Under the pieces are notes generated by a model. It did not search any database, was not told the DNA's origin, and saw only the letters and a list, made by a program, of their open reading frames with translations. Shown piece by piece: positions 34,051 to 41,953 of a stretch of 64,000 bases of DNA; the first letter of the stretch is position 1; each line of letters starts with the position of its first letter. The position numbers and the translations under genes were made by a program. Source of the DNA: Aerococcaceae bacterium zg-1292 (lineage in GTDB: Bacteria > Bacillota > Bacilli > Lactobacillales > Aerococcaceae); NCBI GenBank assembly GCA_016126655.1, contig CP065955.1:1533001-1597000 (forward strand), read 5' to 3'.

Positions 34051-34228
34051 AATGAGCCACCCGCTTTCAACGCAAATAAGCACCGCTAAGGCGATGCAGA
34101 CACTCAATGATTCACATAATTTTTCGATAATTAGCTAAAGCAAACTCAATTGCGCATATTGTATTTCTTCTAAATAATTTTCACCCGGAACACAATTCCA
34201 CGGACAATCTTCAATAACATCTAAAGTT
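34051..34228 (-). pseudogene. Phage gene remnant and gap before hicA
   Basis: A minus-strand open reading without start ends at a TAG at 34135-34137 (DVIEDCPWNCVPGENYLEEI ...). It looks like the tail of a phage gene cut by deletion. The rest of the 390-base gap between terminase remnant and hicA has no further gene. Confidence 0.3.
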
Positions 34229-34229
34229 A

Positions 34230-34258
34230 TTGACTAACGCGCATAAAATGCGTATGAT
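34230..34258 (+). promoter_or_regulatory. hicAB promoter with palindromic operator
   Basis: -35 TTGACT (34230-34235), 17-base spacer, -10 TATGAT (34253-34258). The spacer contains the inverted repeat CGCAT-AAA-ATGCG (34240-34252), ideally placed for autorepression by HicB. Confidence 0.75.
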
Positions 34259-34284
34259 ATAAACATAGAAAGGAGATGAGCTGA

Positions 34285-34473
34285 ATGCCGATGACCCCAA
34301 AGGAAATGATTAATTTACTATTAAAGAACGGCTTCATCATGCTAAATAAATATGGAAGTCATCAAAAGATGTTCCACCCTGACAAAAATATTACCACTAT
34401 CATACCCATGCATAATAAAGACTTAGGCAAAGGGCTAGAACACGCCATACTGAAGCAAACAGGTCTTAAATGA
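34285..34473 (+). CDS. hicA: HicA mRNA interferase toxin
   Basis: Toxin of 62 residues with a double-stranded-RNA-binding-like fold: MTPKEMINLLLKNGFIMLNK, the catalytic GSHQKM with the conserved His at about residue 26, and IIPMHNKDLGKGLEHAILKQ. Length and motif order are typical. AAGGAG precedes the ATG. It is the first gene of a two-gene operon with hicB, downstream of a promoter with a palindromic operator. It lies at the edge of the prophage remnant, next to the guaA-targeted element. Both reading frames are intact. Confidence 0.92.
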   Translation: MPMTPKEMINLLLKNGFIMLNKYGSHQKMFHPDKNITTIIPMHNKDLGKGLEHAILKQTGLK

Positions 34474-34531
34474 CCTTCAGCCTTCATGACTCACTCATCA
34501 CCTAAATAAAATTACAGAAAGGTTGATTATC

Positions 34532-34912
34532 TTGTTAATTTATCCAGCAACATTTGAAAAAGACGAAAAGTACATCCTTGTTCGATTTCCTGACATTCCA
34601 GAAGCGGTGACGCAAGGAGAAACACTGGAAGAAGCATATGAAATGGCACAAGAAGTACTAGGTATCGCTCTTGAAGATAAAGACGTATTTCCTGAAGCAA
34701 GTTCCCTATCTGATATTCAAAAACAATTTCCAAATGCAATGGTGTCACTAGTGGGAATCGATTTAATCGCCTATCGACGTAAATACCATTCAAAATCTGT
34801 CAGAAAAAACGTAACAATCCCTGAATGGATTAGCAATCTTGCCCAATCCGAGGGTATCAACTTCTCTCAAACACTCACTGAAGCTTTAAAAGAAAAGTTA
34901 GGAATAGTTTAA
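34532..34912 (+). CDS. hicB: HicB antitoxin
   Basis: Antitoxin of 126 residues with the RNase H-like HicB fold (YPATFEKDEKYILVRFPDIP, then TQGETLEEAYEMAQEVLGIAL) and a C-terminal ribbon-helix-helix DNA-binding segment (KNVTIPEWISNLAQSEGIN, then FSQTLTEALKEKLG). The start is most likely TTG at 34532, nine bases after AGAAAGG; another TTG at 34523 is too close to that site. It neutralises HicA and probably binds the inverted repeat in the promoter. Confidence 0.9.
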   Translation: MLIYPATFEKDEKYILVRFPDIPEAVTQGETLEEAYEMAQEVLGIALEDKDVFPEASSLSDIQKQFPNAMVSLVGIDLIAYRRKYHSKSVRKNVTIPEWISNLAQSEGINFSQTLTEALKEKLGIV

Positions 34913-34956
34913 CCCAATGTCGTCATCAGGTTTTTCTTTTCCAAAAATAAAAAAAC

Positions 34957-34992
34957 AAATACCTCACCAGATTATTTTCTGGTGGGGTATTT
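34957..34992 (-). terminator. Terminator of the integrase gene
   Basis: AAATACCTCACCAGA with TCTGGTGGGGTATTT; on the minus strand the stem is followed by GTTTTTTTATTTTT. It lies outside the proposed left attachment site, so it belongs to the host side of the junction or to an earlier insertion. Confidence 0.65.
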
Positions 34993-35089
34993 GGTGGGGA
35001 ACCAATAAATAATATTGAAATTTTTGCTTTTTTTAATCCTCAAAAATACTATAACATCAACCATTTCAGTTCAGGTTGAAATTTTTAAC

Positions 35090-35100
35090 TATTCCCACTC
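35090..35100. other. Left attachment site of the guaA-integrated element
   Basis: TATTCCCACTC, identical to the 11 bases at the guaA 3' end (48114-48124). On the minus strand it encodes a guaA-like ending (IEWE, stop). Direct repeats of TTGGCGAC (35163 and 35175) lie just inside, at the end of the integrase gene, and mirror TTGGAGAC repeats at the other end. Confidence 0.75.
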
Positions 35101-35157
35101 GATAACCATTATATCGTTTGAAAACACTGATATAACAGTATTTGTAGCTGTTCTGAT

Positions 35158-36390
35158 TTAATTTGGCGACAATTTTGGCGACTTTTTCGATACTGCTTGG
35201 TTGCCATTAAATTGCACCATGGTTTTGTTTGCGTGTTTAACTGAAATTAAACCAGTCATTTCATCGGCTAGTTCTTTATCGACCCCTGCCCATAAATGAG
35301 CATAGTGTTTCAAAGTAATTTCAGGAGATGAATGTCCTAATCGCTTTGAAACAATAAGGACCGAAGCATTTAATTCATTGATAAGATAGGAAGCGTGAGA
35401 ATGTCTAAGTTCTTTAGCTTGTATCTCTGGTACATTTGCTAATTTTGCGTATCGTTTGATTATCCTTGATATTGTTGATTTCAGCATAGGGTTTCCGTCA
35501 TAGCTAAGAATGAAATTTACTTTCCCCAAACTAGATTGACGTTCCTTCCATTCCTTAAGTACAGTAATAGTATCATCATCTAGTGAGATTGTTCGTAAAC
35601 CAGAATCAGTTTTAGTATGATTTTGGCGAATCCATTCTGACTTATTTTTAATAATCAGCATATGATTAACCGTGAGCTTTTTTTTCTCAAAATCAACGTT
35701 ATTCCACCACAAAGCAGTACCTTCATTTACACGTAATCCTGTGCAAAAATAGAGCCATAATAAAACAAAACATAGATGTTCATAGAAATCATCAATATAG
35801 ATATGTCTGATTACTTCTTCAAAATCTTGTTTTGTCCAATATTTAGAGTGAGTCTTCCCCTTTGGAATCGCTGTTACTCTGTTTGACACATTTACTTCTA
35901 AAAATTGCATACTTACAGCAAATTCCAATGTTTTACGAAACAGTCCAAATATCAAACTAGCATAGGCTTGTGAGTAATTTCCACCATTTTTTGATAAAAG
36001 CCATGTTCTGAAATTTTGTACATCCAAAACCGAAATATCCTTTAGTTTCTTTCTACCAAACCTTTTTATAACTAAATGGATTGCTGACTGGCGTGTGGAG
36101 TAGGTCTGCTCATTTACTTCTGATTGATAAAATGGTAAATAGGTTGTTTTCATAAATTGCTCATATGTCATGTCATAATTTGAATAGCCATTAGATTGTA
36201 GATAGTCATTTTTAACTCTAATAGCCTCTGCATATGCTTCTTTTGCAGATGAAAACTTTTGTCCCTTAAAATTTTTACGGGACTTTTTCTTAATACGTTT
36301 TCCAGTAATTTTATCGTTTCCAAGGCTTACTTCATAATAAAAGTTTCCGTTATTATCAATGTATACATCTTGTAAATTTGTCTTTACCAT
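35158..36390 (-). CDS. int: Tyrosine recombinase integrase
   Basis: Site-specific recombinase of 410 residues that inserts and excises the element. The N-terminal arm-binding region (DNNGNFYYEVSLGNDKITGK) is AP2-like, followed by a SAM-like core-binding domain (about 75-165), and the catalytic domain with Arg in CTGLRVNEG, HxxR in ELRHSHASYL, and LGHSSPEITLKHYAH holding the second His and the nucleophile Tyr. All catalytic residues are present. It is adjacent to the left attachment site, as usual. The protein end (KKSPKLSPN) is encoded over the arm-type repeats. Confidence 0.93.
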   Translation of the reverse strand: MVKTNLQDVYIDNNGNFYYEVSLGNDKITGKRIKKKSRKNFKGQKFSSAKEAYAEAIRVKNDYLQSNGYSNYDMTYEQFMKTTYLPFYQSEVNEQTYSTRQSAIHLVIKRFGRKKLKDISVLDVQNFRTWLLSKNGGNYSQAYASLIFGLFRKTLEFAVSMQFLEVNVSNRVTAIPKGKTHSKYWTKQDFEEVIRHIYIDDFYEHLCFVLLWLYFCTGLRVNEGTALWWNNVDFEKKKLTVNHMLIIKNKSEWIRQNHTKTDSGLRTISLDDDTITVLKEWKERQSSLGKVNFILSYDGNPMLKSTISRIIKRYAKLANVPEIQAKELRHSHASYLINELNASVLIVSKRLGHSSPEITLKHYAHLWAGVDKELADEMTGLISVKHANKTMVQFNGNQAVSKKSPKLSPN

Positions 36391-36403
36391 AAGTTACCTC
36401 TTT

Positions 36404-36595
36404 CTAGTCATGTAACTTACAACCAAGAACCTTTTCAACGGCAGTAGACGGGACTCTTCCAAGCCGTCTATTATCGTATAAAGTATACCCTTGTTGTACC
36501 ATATTCAGCTTTACTTGTCGAATAATTTGTTGTGCTGTTGCTTTAGGATAACCTAATGCAACTAGATCTTTATACGTCACTGTAATATTATTCAT
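36404..36595 (-). CDS. DUF3173 protein, probable excisionase-type DNA-binding protein
   Basis: A 63-residue protein: ITVTYKDLVALGYPKATAQQ, RRLGRVPSTAVEKVLG. This matches DUF3173, a small helix-turn-helix family encoded directly before integrases of integrative elements in Firmicutes. It ends 13 bases before the integrase start. The likely role is control of excision (inference from position and size). Confidence 0.8.
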   Translation of the reverse strand: MNNITVTYKDLVALGYPKATAQQIIRQVKLNMVQQGYTLYDNRRLGRVPSTAVEKVLGCKLHD

Positions 36596-36661
36596 ATTGT
36601 TATTACCTCTTGTAAATTATATTTTTTTTTGAGACAATAGCAACAACAGAAGTAGTTGTTG

Positions 36662-38032
36662 CTATTTTTGTTGTTTAAAGGTTGGGTTATCGTTGTTAGT
36701 TTGGTCGCTGGCATCGATAACCTTTTTCGATTTGTTCCATTTCATATTTCGAATAACTGTTTTTACTAGTATGTCAGTTGCTTCATTAATATTGCATTGA
36801 TTGATTTCAAAAAATTTAAAAGTATAACTGTCACGGTCATAACTAGAAATTTTAGTATTTTGATCCCACATATTCTTGCGAGGGATTGACAAATGAAACT
36901 TATCATTTATCTCAATAAGATAATCAATTCGACGTACAAATTGTCCAATATCTTCTCTAAAAATGCCTTTTGCATGTTCAAAGAAATCCACAGGTTCCTG
37001 AGTATTCGTTATAATGATAACTTTCGCTGAACCCATTTTATTGTGATAACGAGCCGAAATAGGACTAATCATATACGGGTCAAGTAGTTTCAGCCAATCT
37101 GAAACCATTAAACTCTCGCCTTTCATATCATCAAGAAATAAGATATCTTGCCCATTATATTCATCAAAAGCATTAGTAGAAGCTGTTACACAAAAATCCC
37201 ATTTTTGACCGAATTTAAGTGCAATTTCCTGCAATAAACGAATTAGTTTTTTTCCATATTGAGTTTTCCCTGCACCACTTCTGGCATTAATAAAAAAAGT
37301 CGTCTTTTTAAATTTCCCTGCTTCAAGTTCAGCAATTGTTTGATAACTTTTACGTTCTCCAGCAGAGTCCAGAGCTTCATTAATTTTTCGTTTATGTTGT
37401 CCATAAATTGAATAAAACTCATCAGTTAGTAAAATATTAGTTTTTGTAATTTGTCCAGCCAATATTTGTTCAACAAGCCAATCAATGCTATAACTCGTTT
37501 CCTTTGCTTTTTTTGTTGCACGTCCCTTTACCCAGTTTTCCATACTTCGATGATAAATGCTTGTATAGTCTTCTCCACGCAAAGTTGTAACTTCTTCTGG
37601 CTGATATTGATGTTTAGTTTCGTCTTTTGCATGAACTAAATAAGCTAAACAGTTATCATAACCGTAGCGACCCGATTTTAATTTTTCCAAATATTGAGTT
37701 TCCACTTCAATAGCTACTGCAATTTTATTCAAAGACGCACCTTTTTCGAATTTTAACAGTACATGAACGTGCTCAGCTTTATCTTCCACAATAATTGTCA
37801 ATTTTTCTGAGTTCCAAACAGATACTTTATCTTTATCGTGTTTGATAATGTACGCTTCACTGACAATAATATTATTTTCCTCTAACTTTTTAACAATAAT
37901 TTCCAATAGTGTTCGACAATTTCCTTTTTTTGCCTGTTGAATCGCTTCTACGTAATCTGAAGATAACCAATATTCTTCTTTTAACTGTTGTACTATCACA
38001 ATGGTTGTGAGATTAGCCTCTTTTTTAGCCAT
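36662..38032 (-). CDS. Replication initiator with HUH endonuclease and SF3-type helicase domains
   Basis: A 456-residue Rep. The N-terminal domain (about 1-170) has the HUH metal motif HVHVLLKF and a downstream Tyr region GRYGYDNCLAYLVHA, typical of rolling-circle initiators. The C-terminal domain (about 230-380) is a P-loop ATPase: Walker A INARSGAGKTQYG, Walker B ILFLDDMKGE, and a sensor IIITNTQEP, typical of the superfamily 3 helicases also found in CRESS-DNA virus and phytoplasma plasmid Reps. In integrative elements such a protein may serve for replication after excision and as relaxase. A strong hairpin 114 bases upstream is a possible nick site. Confidence 0.8.
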   Translation of the reverse strand: MAKKEANLTTIVIVQQLKEEYWLSSDYVEAIQQAKKGNCRTLLEIIVKKLEENNIIVSEAYIIKHDKDKVSVWNSEKLTIIVEDKAEHVHVLLKFEKGASLNKIAVAIEVETQYLEKLKSGRYGYDNCLAYLVHAKDETKHQYQPEEVTTLRGEDYTSIYHRSMENWVKGRATKKAKETSYSIDWLVEQILAGQITKTNILLTDEFYSIYGQHKRKINEALDSAGERKSYQTIAELEAGKFKKTTFFINARSGAGKTQYGKKLIRLLQEIALKFGQKWDFCVTASTNAFDEYNGQDILFLDDMKGESLMVSDWLKLLDPYMISPISARYHNKMGSAKVIIITNTQEPVDFFEHAKGIFREDIGQFVRRIDYLIEINDKFHLSIPRKNMWDQNTKISSYDRDSYTFKFFEINQCNINEATDILVKTVIRNMKWNKSKKVIDASDQTNNDNPTFKQQK

Positions 38033-38145
38033 AATAAGAATTACTCCTTTACCTTTTATTATTCCGTTAATTATTCCGTTGATAAATCAGTGGTGTTATA
38101 TTTCGCAAAGTATCTCAAATACTTGCCCTATCAATACTTTTTAGT

Positions 38146-38179
38146 CTGCACGGCAGTTGACAAGCCCACTGCCGTGCAG
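38146..38179. other. Perfect inverted repeat upstream of rep, candidate replication or transfer origin
   Basis: CTGCACGGCAGT (38146-38157) and ACTGCCGTGCAG (38168-38179) with a ten-base loop, TGACAAGCCC. It is far more GC-rich than its surroundings. No T-run follows on either strand, so it is not a terminator. The place between the translocase and rep genes fits an origin nicked by the HUH protein (inference). Confidence 0.55.
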
Positions 38180-38216
38180 GCGTTAGTAATAGTTAGAATT
38201 AGTATTTGTATTATTA

Positions 38217-39575
38217 TCAATTCAGAGAATGAAACCAAGGTGTTTCAAAAAAGTGTGGCACTTCCCACTTTTTACCAGAACCGATAATGCGTGCTACCCC
38301 TTGACCTTTATCGTAGCTACGCTTAGGCATATCAGCAAAACCACTCATTAAATATTTTCGTTCGTCAGCAGAATCGGCTGCACCACCAAGCATTATTACT
38401 GCGTCAGAGCAGTTCACACGAGCGAGTGAGGGGAGAAAACCCTCTTTTGTAGCAAACTGTGAAATAGCAATAATGTGAATACCGGCTGCACCACCAGTAG
38501 CTGATAATCGATTGATAGCAGTTGTCCACCTTGATGTGAGCTTCAATGATTTATCAACTTTATCCAGTGATTCAAGTGAAGCATTTAGATTGCCTAATTC
38601 ATCAAAAAATAATCCAATGTCTGTCATATCTTCCATGTCAAGATACTTTTCTTTACCAGCTTCATTGATTTCATCTAGTCGCTTATCCATGACTGAACAC
38701 CAGTGTTCAGCACGCTCTACAATCTTAATAGGGTCTGATTGTCCGTTATATTCCTTAACATAACGGTCATATTTTGCCGAATTATATTCTACTATCCAAC
38801 CTTGTAACAACATTAATTTAGCAATGTATCGTCCAGCTAGAACTGATTTTCCTGACCTAGTTCGAGCGATAATACTGAGCATGGGAGTTATGTCGGAATG
38901 CCAAACTAAATCTCTAGACAAACGAATAGCATGTTTATCTTCAGTAATAAATTTCTTTAATGAATCAGTATTATCGTTAAGAAATAGTCTTTGTGAAGTG
39001 AGAGTATCTTCAAAATTGAAAATGATGAAACTGTCTCCTGCCACTAATTCGGAATTCACAACAGCGAAATGTTGATATTTCCCTGACAATATTCCCGAAA
39101 CCCTTTGTTCAAAGTGTTCACGATTCGCACGCTCCCAATTAGCAATGTTTTCAATAGCGATATAGCCGTTTGATAAGTCATCATCAACCCAAACGACAAT
39201 TTCTGGCATTTCATTGCCGTAGCGTGTCGAGTTTGACAACTTAAGCACATCGATAATTTGCTTATCATTAAATAGTCGTCGTAGTCTAATAGCTAATTTT
39301 GTAGCGTCTATAGACATTGTAGGAATGGAAAGTGTTGAAACTTCCTCACGTTTTGACAATAAAAATATTAGTGATATAAAACTGAAAATATCTAGTAAAT
39401 AACAAAACAGTAATGGGGAGGAAAAAACAGGAGCTAAAATCGATATTGAATTACATATGAAGAATAACAAAACTGTAATAGCAGCTGAAACAGCAAAGAC
39501 TATCAAAGAAACTTGATAGCCTTGCACTTGAGAACCATGAGTTAATTCGATTCTTCGATATCTACGATTATTCAT
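38217..39575 (-). CDS. FtsK/TcpA-like DNA translocase (coupling protein)
   Basis: P-loop ATPase of 452 residues starting at the ATG at 39575 (MNNRRYRRIELTHGSQ). Two transmembrane helices near residues 25-70 (LIVFAVSAAITVLLFFICN and FSSPLLFCYLLDIFSFISLI). Walker A ARTRSGKSVLAG, Walker B DIGLFFDELGN, and IHIIAISQFATKEG further on. In integrative mobilizable or conjugative elements this protein brings the DNA-relaxase complex to the transfer channel. It overlaps the preceding small gene by eight bases. No other conjugation genes are present, so the element is probably mobilised by another system. Confidence 0.82.
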   Translation of the reverse strand: MNNRRYRRIELTHGSQVQGYQVSLIVFAVSAAITVLLFFICNSISILAPVFSSPLLFCYLLDIFSFISLIFLLSKREEVSTLSIPTMSIDATKLAIRLRRLFNDKQIIDVLKLSNSTRYGNEMPEIVVWVDDDLSNGYIAIENIANWERANREHFEQRVSGILSGKYQHFAVVNSELVAGDSFIIFNFEDTLTSQRLFLNDNTDSLKKFITEDKHAIRLSRDLVWHSDITPMLSIIARTRSGKSVLAGRYIAKLMLLQGWIVEYNSAKYDRYVKEYNGQSDPIKIVERAEHWCSVMDKRLDEINEAGKEKYLDMEDMTDIGLFFDELGNLNASLESLDKVDKSLKLTSRWTTAINRLSATGGAAGIHIIAISQFATKEGFLPSLARVNCSDAVIMLGGAADSADERKYLMSGFADMPKRSYDKGQGVARIIGSGKKWEVPHFFETPWFHSLN

Positions 39576-39909
39576 TGCGTTGTGCCACCGCAACGGAATC
39601 AGCAGCAAACCAACCTGTACCATTACTTGTTGCACCACCACGTACATTTTTGAATTGAAGAATAGTTCCAAACTTTACCTCAACCCTATTCGCTACTTTA
39701 ATTGCATACTCTAAATCGTTATCAGTATCTACGATTGAATATTTAAATTTTCCGTCGACTTCTTCAACTGAACCTATTGAAACAACCTTTAATATAGGTA
39801 CAACATCAGTTGTATATTCGTTTCCGCTTTTTTCGCTTACCATTACCATTGCTTTTGTTTTTTGTTTAAGAACTTCACTAAGAGTTCGATTCCAATTAGT
39901 TTTCGCCAT
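39568..39909 (-). CDS. Conserved small protein of the integrative element
   Basis: A 113-residue protein (MAKTNWNRTLSEVLKQKTKA) with a predicted beta-rich C-terminal part ending GWFAADSVAVAQRNE. AAGAAGG stands before its ATG. It overlaps both neighbours (67 bases with the gene before, eight with the translocase gene), so translation is coupled. Proteins of this size precede the translocase gene in related elements; the function is unknown. Confidence 0.6.
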   Translation of the reverse strand: MAKTNWNRTLSEVLKQKTKAMVMVSEKSGNEYTTDVVPILKVVSIGSVEEVDGKFKYSIVDTDNDLEYAIKVANRVEVKFGTILQFKNVRGGATSNGTGWFAADSVAVAQRNE

Positions 39910-40214
39910 CTATAGTACCTTCTTTCTTTTTTATTCAGAATTGAAAATATTTTTTCTAATCGTTCGAGCAGACATTGTTCATTTTCAATCCATCGAACTA
40001 ATTCGTCATTTGACATAACATCAATATCCGAATCACGAGCGATTGAAAGTGTATTGAATGATAAACAATTTTGTCCATACCATAACGCGCGTAATTCAGC
40101 TGGTACATTCTCAAAATTCAAATCGTTGCTCACTCTTTGATAACCAACGTTACCATATTTTACTAATCGATTAGTACGTAATTCACGAAGCTGTTGCTTC
40201 AACGCTACAATCAT
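39843..40214 (-). CDS. Hypothetical protein, first gene of the element's replication operon
   Basis: A 123-residue protein from an ATG at 40214 (MIVALKQQLRELRTNRLVKY), mostly helical, basic at the end (RRYYRWRKLIGIELLVKFLNKKQKQW). It is the first gene of the leftward operon that continues to rep and int. A DNA-binding or accessory role is possible, but no domain is recognised. An AGGAAGTGGTTAGT stretch upstream gives a ribosome binding site. Confidence 0.55.
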   Translation of the reverse strand: MIVALKQQLRELRTNRLVKYGNVGYQRVSNDLNFENVPAELRALWYGQNCLSFNTLSIARDSDIDVMSNDELVRWIENEQCLLERLEKIFSILNKKERRYYRWRKLIGIELLVKFLNKKQKQW

Positions 40215-40332
40215 ACTAACCACTTCCTTTCTTTTTTATGCTTTCATTATATCGCTTTTTTATGGAAAATAACAGGAATGTATTGTATAATTAGAGCTGA
40301 AATATTCCGTTTTTAGAAAAGGAAGGTGTATC

Positions 40333-41436
40333 ATGTTTAATAATTTGCTAAATTACTATTTAAAACACGCACAAAATAGAATTAATCAACGTATTGAAGA
40401 GATAAATAATGAACGAAAAGCCTTAAAAGATTCAGGAGATACAAGATATAAAGACTTAAAATCAATTAATAATACTCAATTATATCGACATAAGCCAAAA
40501 ACAATTAAAGAAATTCGGGAGTCGAATACAGAAGTATTATCTAAAAAATTAACAATAACTGTAGCTGAATCATTGAAAGCTAACATAAAATTAAAACCTG
40601 ATCTCATTACAACTTCAACAATAAAAGACGAAGAAATGGACATGAAAAAAAGTAATTTGGAATTTGTTTCAGTTCAAGACTTATTGTGGGGATTTACTGA
40701 GGAATACACAGAATTTGATAAATTCAATTTCTTTTTAAATCTTTTTTTAGACTTGAGGAAAACAAATGAGTACTATCAACTTGTTTTTGATATAGTAATT
40801 GATTATGTGCCTTTTGCGAAATATTTAGCAACGGGAAGAGCACATCAAAAATATCCTTTTATAATTCCTCGTGAATTTAAAAATACTAATGTAGATTTAC
40901 TAGCAGAAGCTGTTTATTTTTTTTGTCGTACTTATGAATCAGAAGAAATTATGCAACTGTTTACTAAATTTTTACATAGCACATATAAATATGAATCAAA
41001 GGATAGCAACGGTCGTTTTCAAATTAAAACTGGAATTATCAGTTTCCAAAATTTCGAAGAAGCATTTACTTCAACATTAAAAGAAATACTTGAGCCCTTA
41101 TGGAAAAGGGACCCGTCTTACTCTCTCGGAAAACGTGCATATGATATAGTAATGGAAGATATGAGGCTTGAATCAGCATATAATTATTTGTCGTCATTAG
41201 GAGACGGCTATATAAATTACACTACATCTGGAAAGCTAGAAACTGATGTTTGGTCCGAGTTGATGGATGAAACTGAAAGTTATATTGAAAAATTAATATA
41301 TGCTCAAAAAGAATTTTATGGAGATGTTGAGAAAGAATATTTTATGAGTGAGCTGTTTATGAAAAATGCTACTGAATTTTTTTCTGAGGATAGGTATCTT
41401 GAATTATCAAAAACAAAACAACGAACAATTCTGTAA
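40333..41436 (+). CDS. Cargo protein of unknown function, 367 residues
   Basis: Divergent from the replication operon, with its own promoter-like sequence (TATAAT at 40286-40291, 17 bases after TGGAAA) and AAGGAAGG before the ATG. The protein is soluble, Lys/Glu-rich and mainly helical, with a charged N-terminus (NRINQRIEEINNERKALKDS) and aromatic-rich middle (TEFDKFNFFLNLFLDLRK). No motif, signal peptide or membrane helix was recognised. AT content is higher than in the chromosomal genes. Stand-alone genes in this position of small integrative elements are often defence or immunity cargo, but nothing in the sequence proves that here. Confidence 0.6.
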   Translation: MFNNLLNYYLKHAQNRINQRIEEINNERKALKDSGDTRYKDLKSINNTQLYRHKPKTIKEIRESNTEVLSKKLTITVAESLKANIKLKPDLITTSTIKDEEMDMKKSNLEFVSVQDLLWGFTEEYTEFDKFNFFLNLFLDLRKTNEYYQLVFDIVIDYVPFAKYLATGRAHQKYPFIIPREFKNTNVDLLAEAVYFFCRTYESEEIMQLFTKFLHSTYKYESKDSNGRFQIKTGIISFQNFEEAFTSTLKEILEPLWKRDPSYSLGKRAYDIVMEDMRLESAYNYLSSLGDGYINYTTSGKLETDVWSELMDETESYIEKLIYAQKEFYGDVEKEYFMSELFMKNATEFFSEDRYLELSKTKQRTIL

Positions 41437-41555
41437 TGTTGAAATGGAAAACTTTAATTACTAAAGACTTTGGTTTTGCCATTTAAAAAGATGATTCTGC
41501 ATTGTGCATATTGTTTTTTTGTCAAAGTGTCACCTACCTTGTTTTGTTTTTAAAA

Positions 41556-41584
41556 AAATAAGCACGCAAAAGCGTGCTTATTTG
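41556..41584. terminator. Bidirectional terminator
   Basis: AATAAGCACGC, loop AAAA, GCGTGCTTATT, with an A-run before and T's after. It separates the convergent unknown cargo gene and the membrane protein gene. Confidence 0.8.
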
Positions 41585-41588
41585 GGGT

Positions 41589-41924
41589 TTAGTCATAATA
41601 AGTTTCTGTTTCTTCATATAAGAGATTGCCATCTTCATCGAATATCTGAGATACCGGTCGTTTATGCTTTGGTTTAGCCCACTTTGGTGCGGGGTTGTAA
41701 CCGTGTTTCTGGAATACGAGTTGTCCCCATTTTGAAACACCAAGAAAGACATAGAGTCCAAGGGCTCCTAAATAAAGAAGACTGTTAAAACCATCAAGAT
41801 TGGAACGCAATAAGGCAAAGATACCGATGGCTGCCCAAAATAAGCGACGAACGACATAGTTGAAGAACCAACGAGTTTGCGTTGGTTGATAGTCAAAGGT
41901 GACTTTTTTCTTTGGTGTTGCCAT
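41589..41924 (-). CDS. Small membrane protein
   Basis: A 111-residue protein with a basic N-terminus (MATPKKKVTFDY), two predicted transmembrane helices (about 25-42 and 48-65) and a basic to acidic C-terminal tail (PKWAKPKHKRPVSQIFDEDG). It follows the CAP-domain gene by 29 bases in the same direction and is probably co-transcribed. Function unknown. Confidence 0.6.
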   Translation of the reverse strand: MATPKKKVTFDYQPTQTRWFFNYVVRRLFWAAIGIFALLRSNLDGFNSLLYLGALGLYVFLGVSKWGQLVFQKHGYNPAPKWAKPKHKRPVSQIFDEDGNLLYEETETYYD

Positions 41925-41953
41925 ACGGTATCACATCCTTTTTTTGCTTTTGA

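Noticed and set aside
34285-34912. hicA-hicB as cargo of the guaA-integrated element
   Set aside because: The pair lies outside the proposed left attachment site at 35090, so it belongs to the older prophage region or the chromosome.
38146-38179. Terminator for the translocase gene
   Set aside because: The stem is strong, but no T-run follows on either strand.
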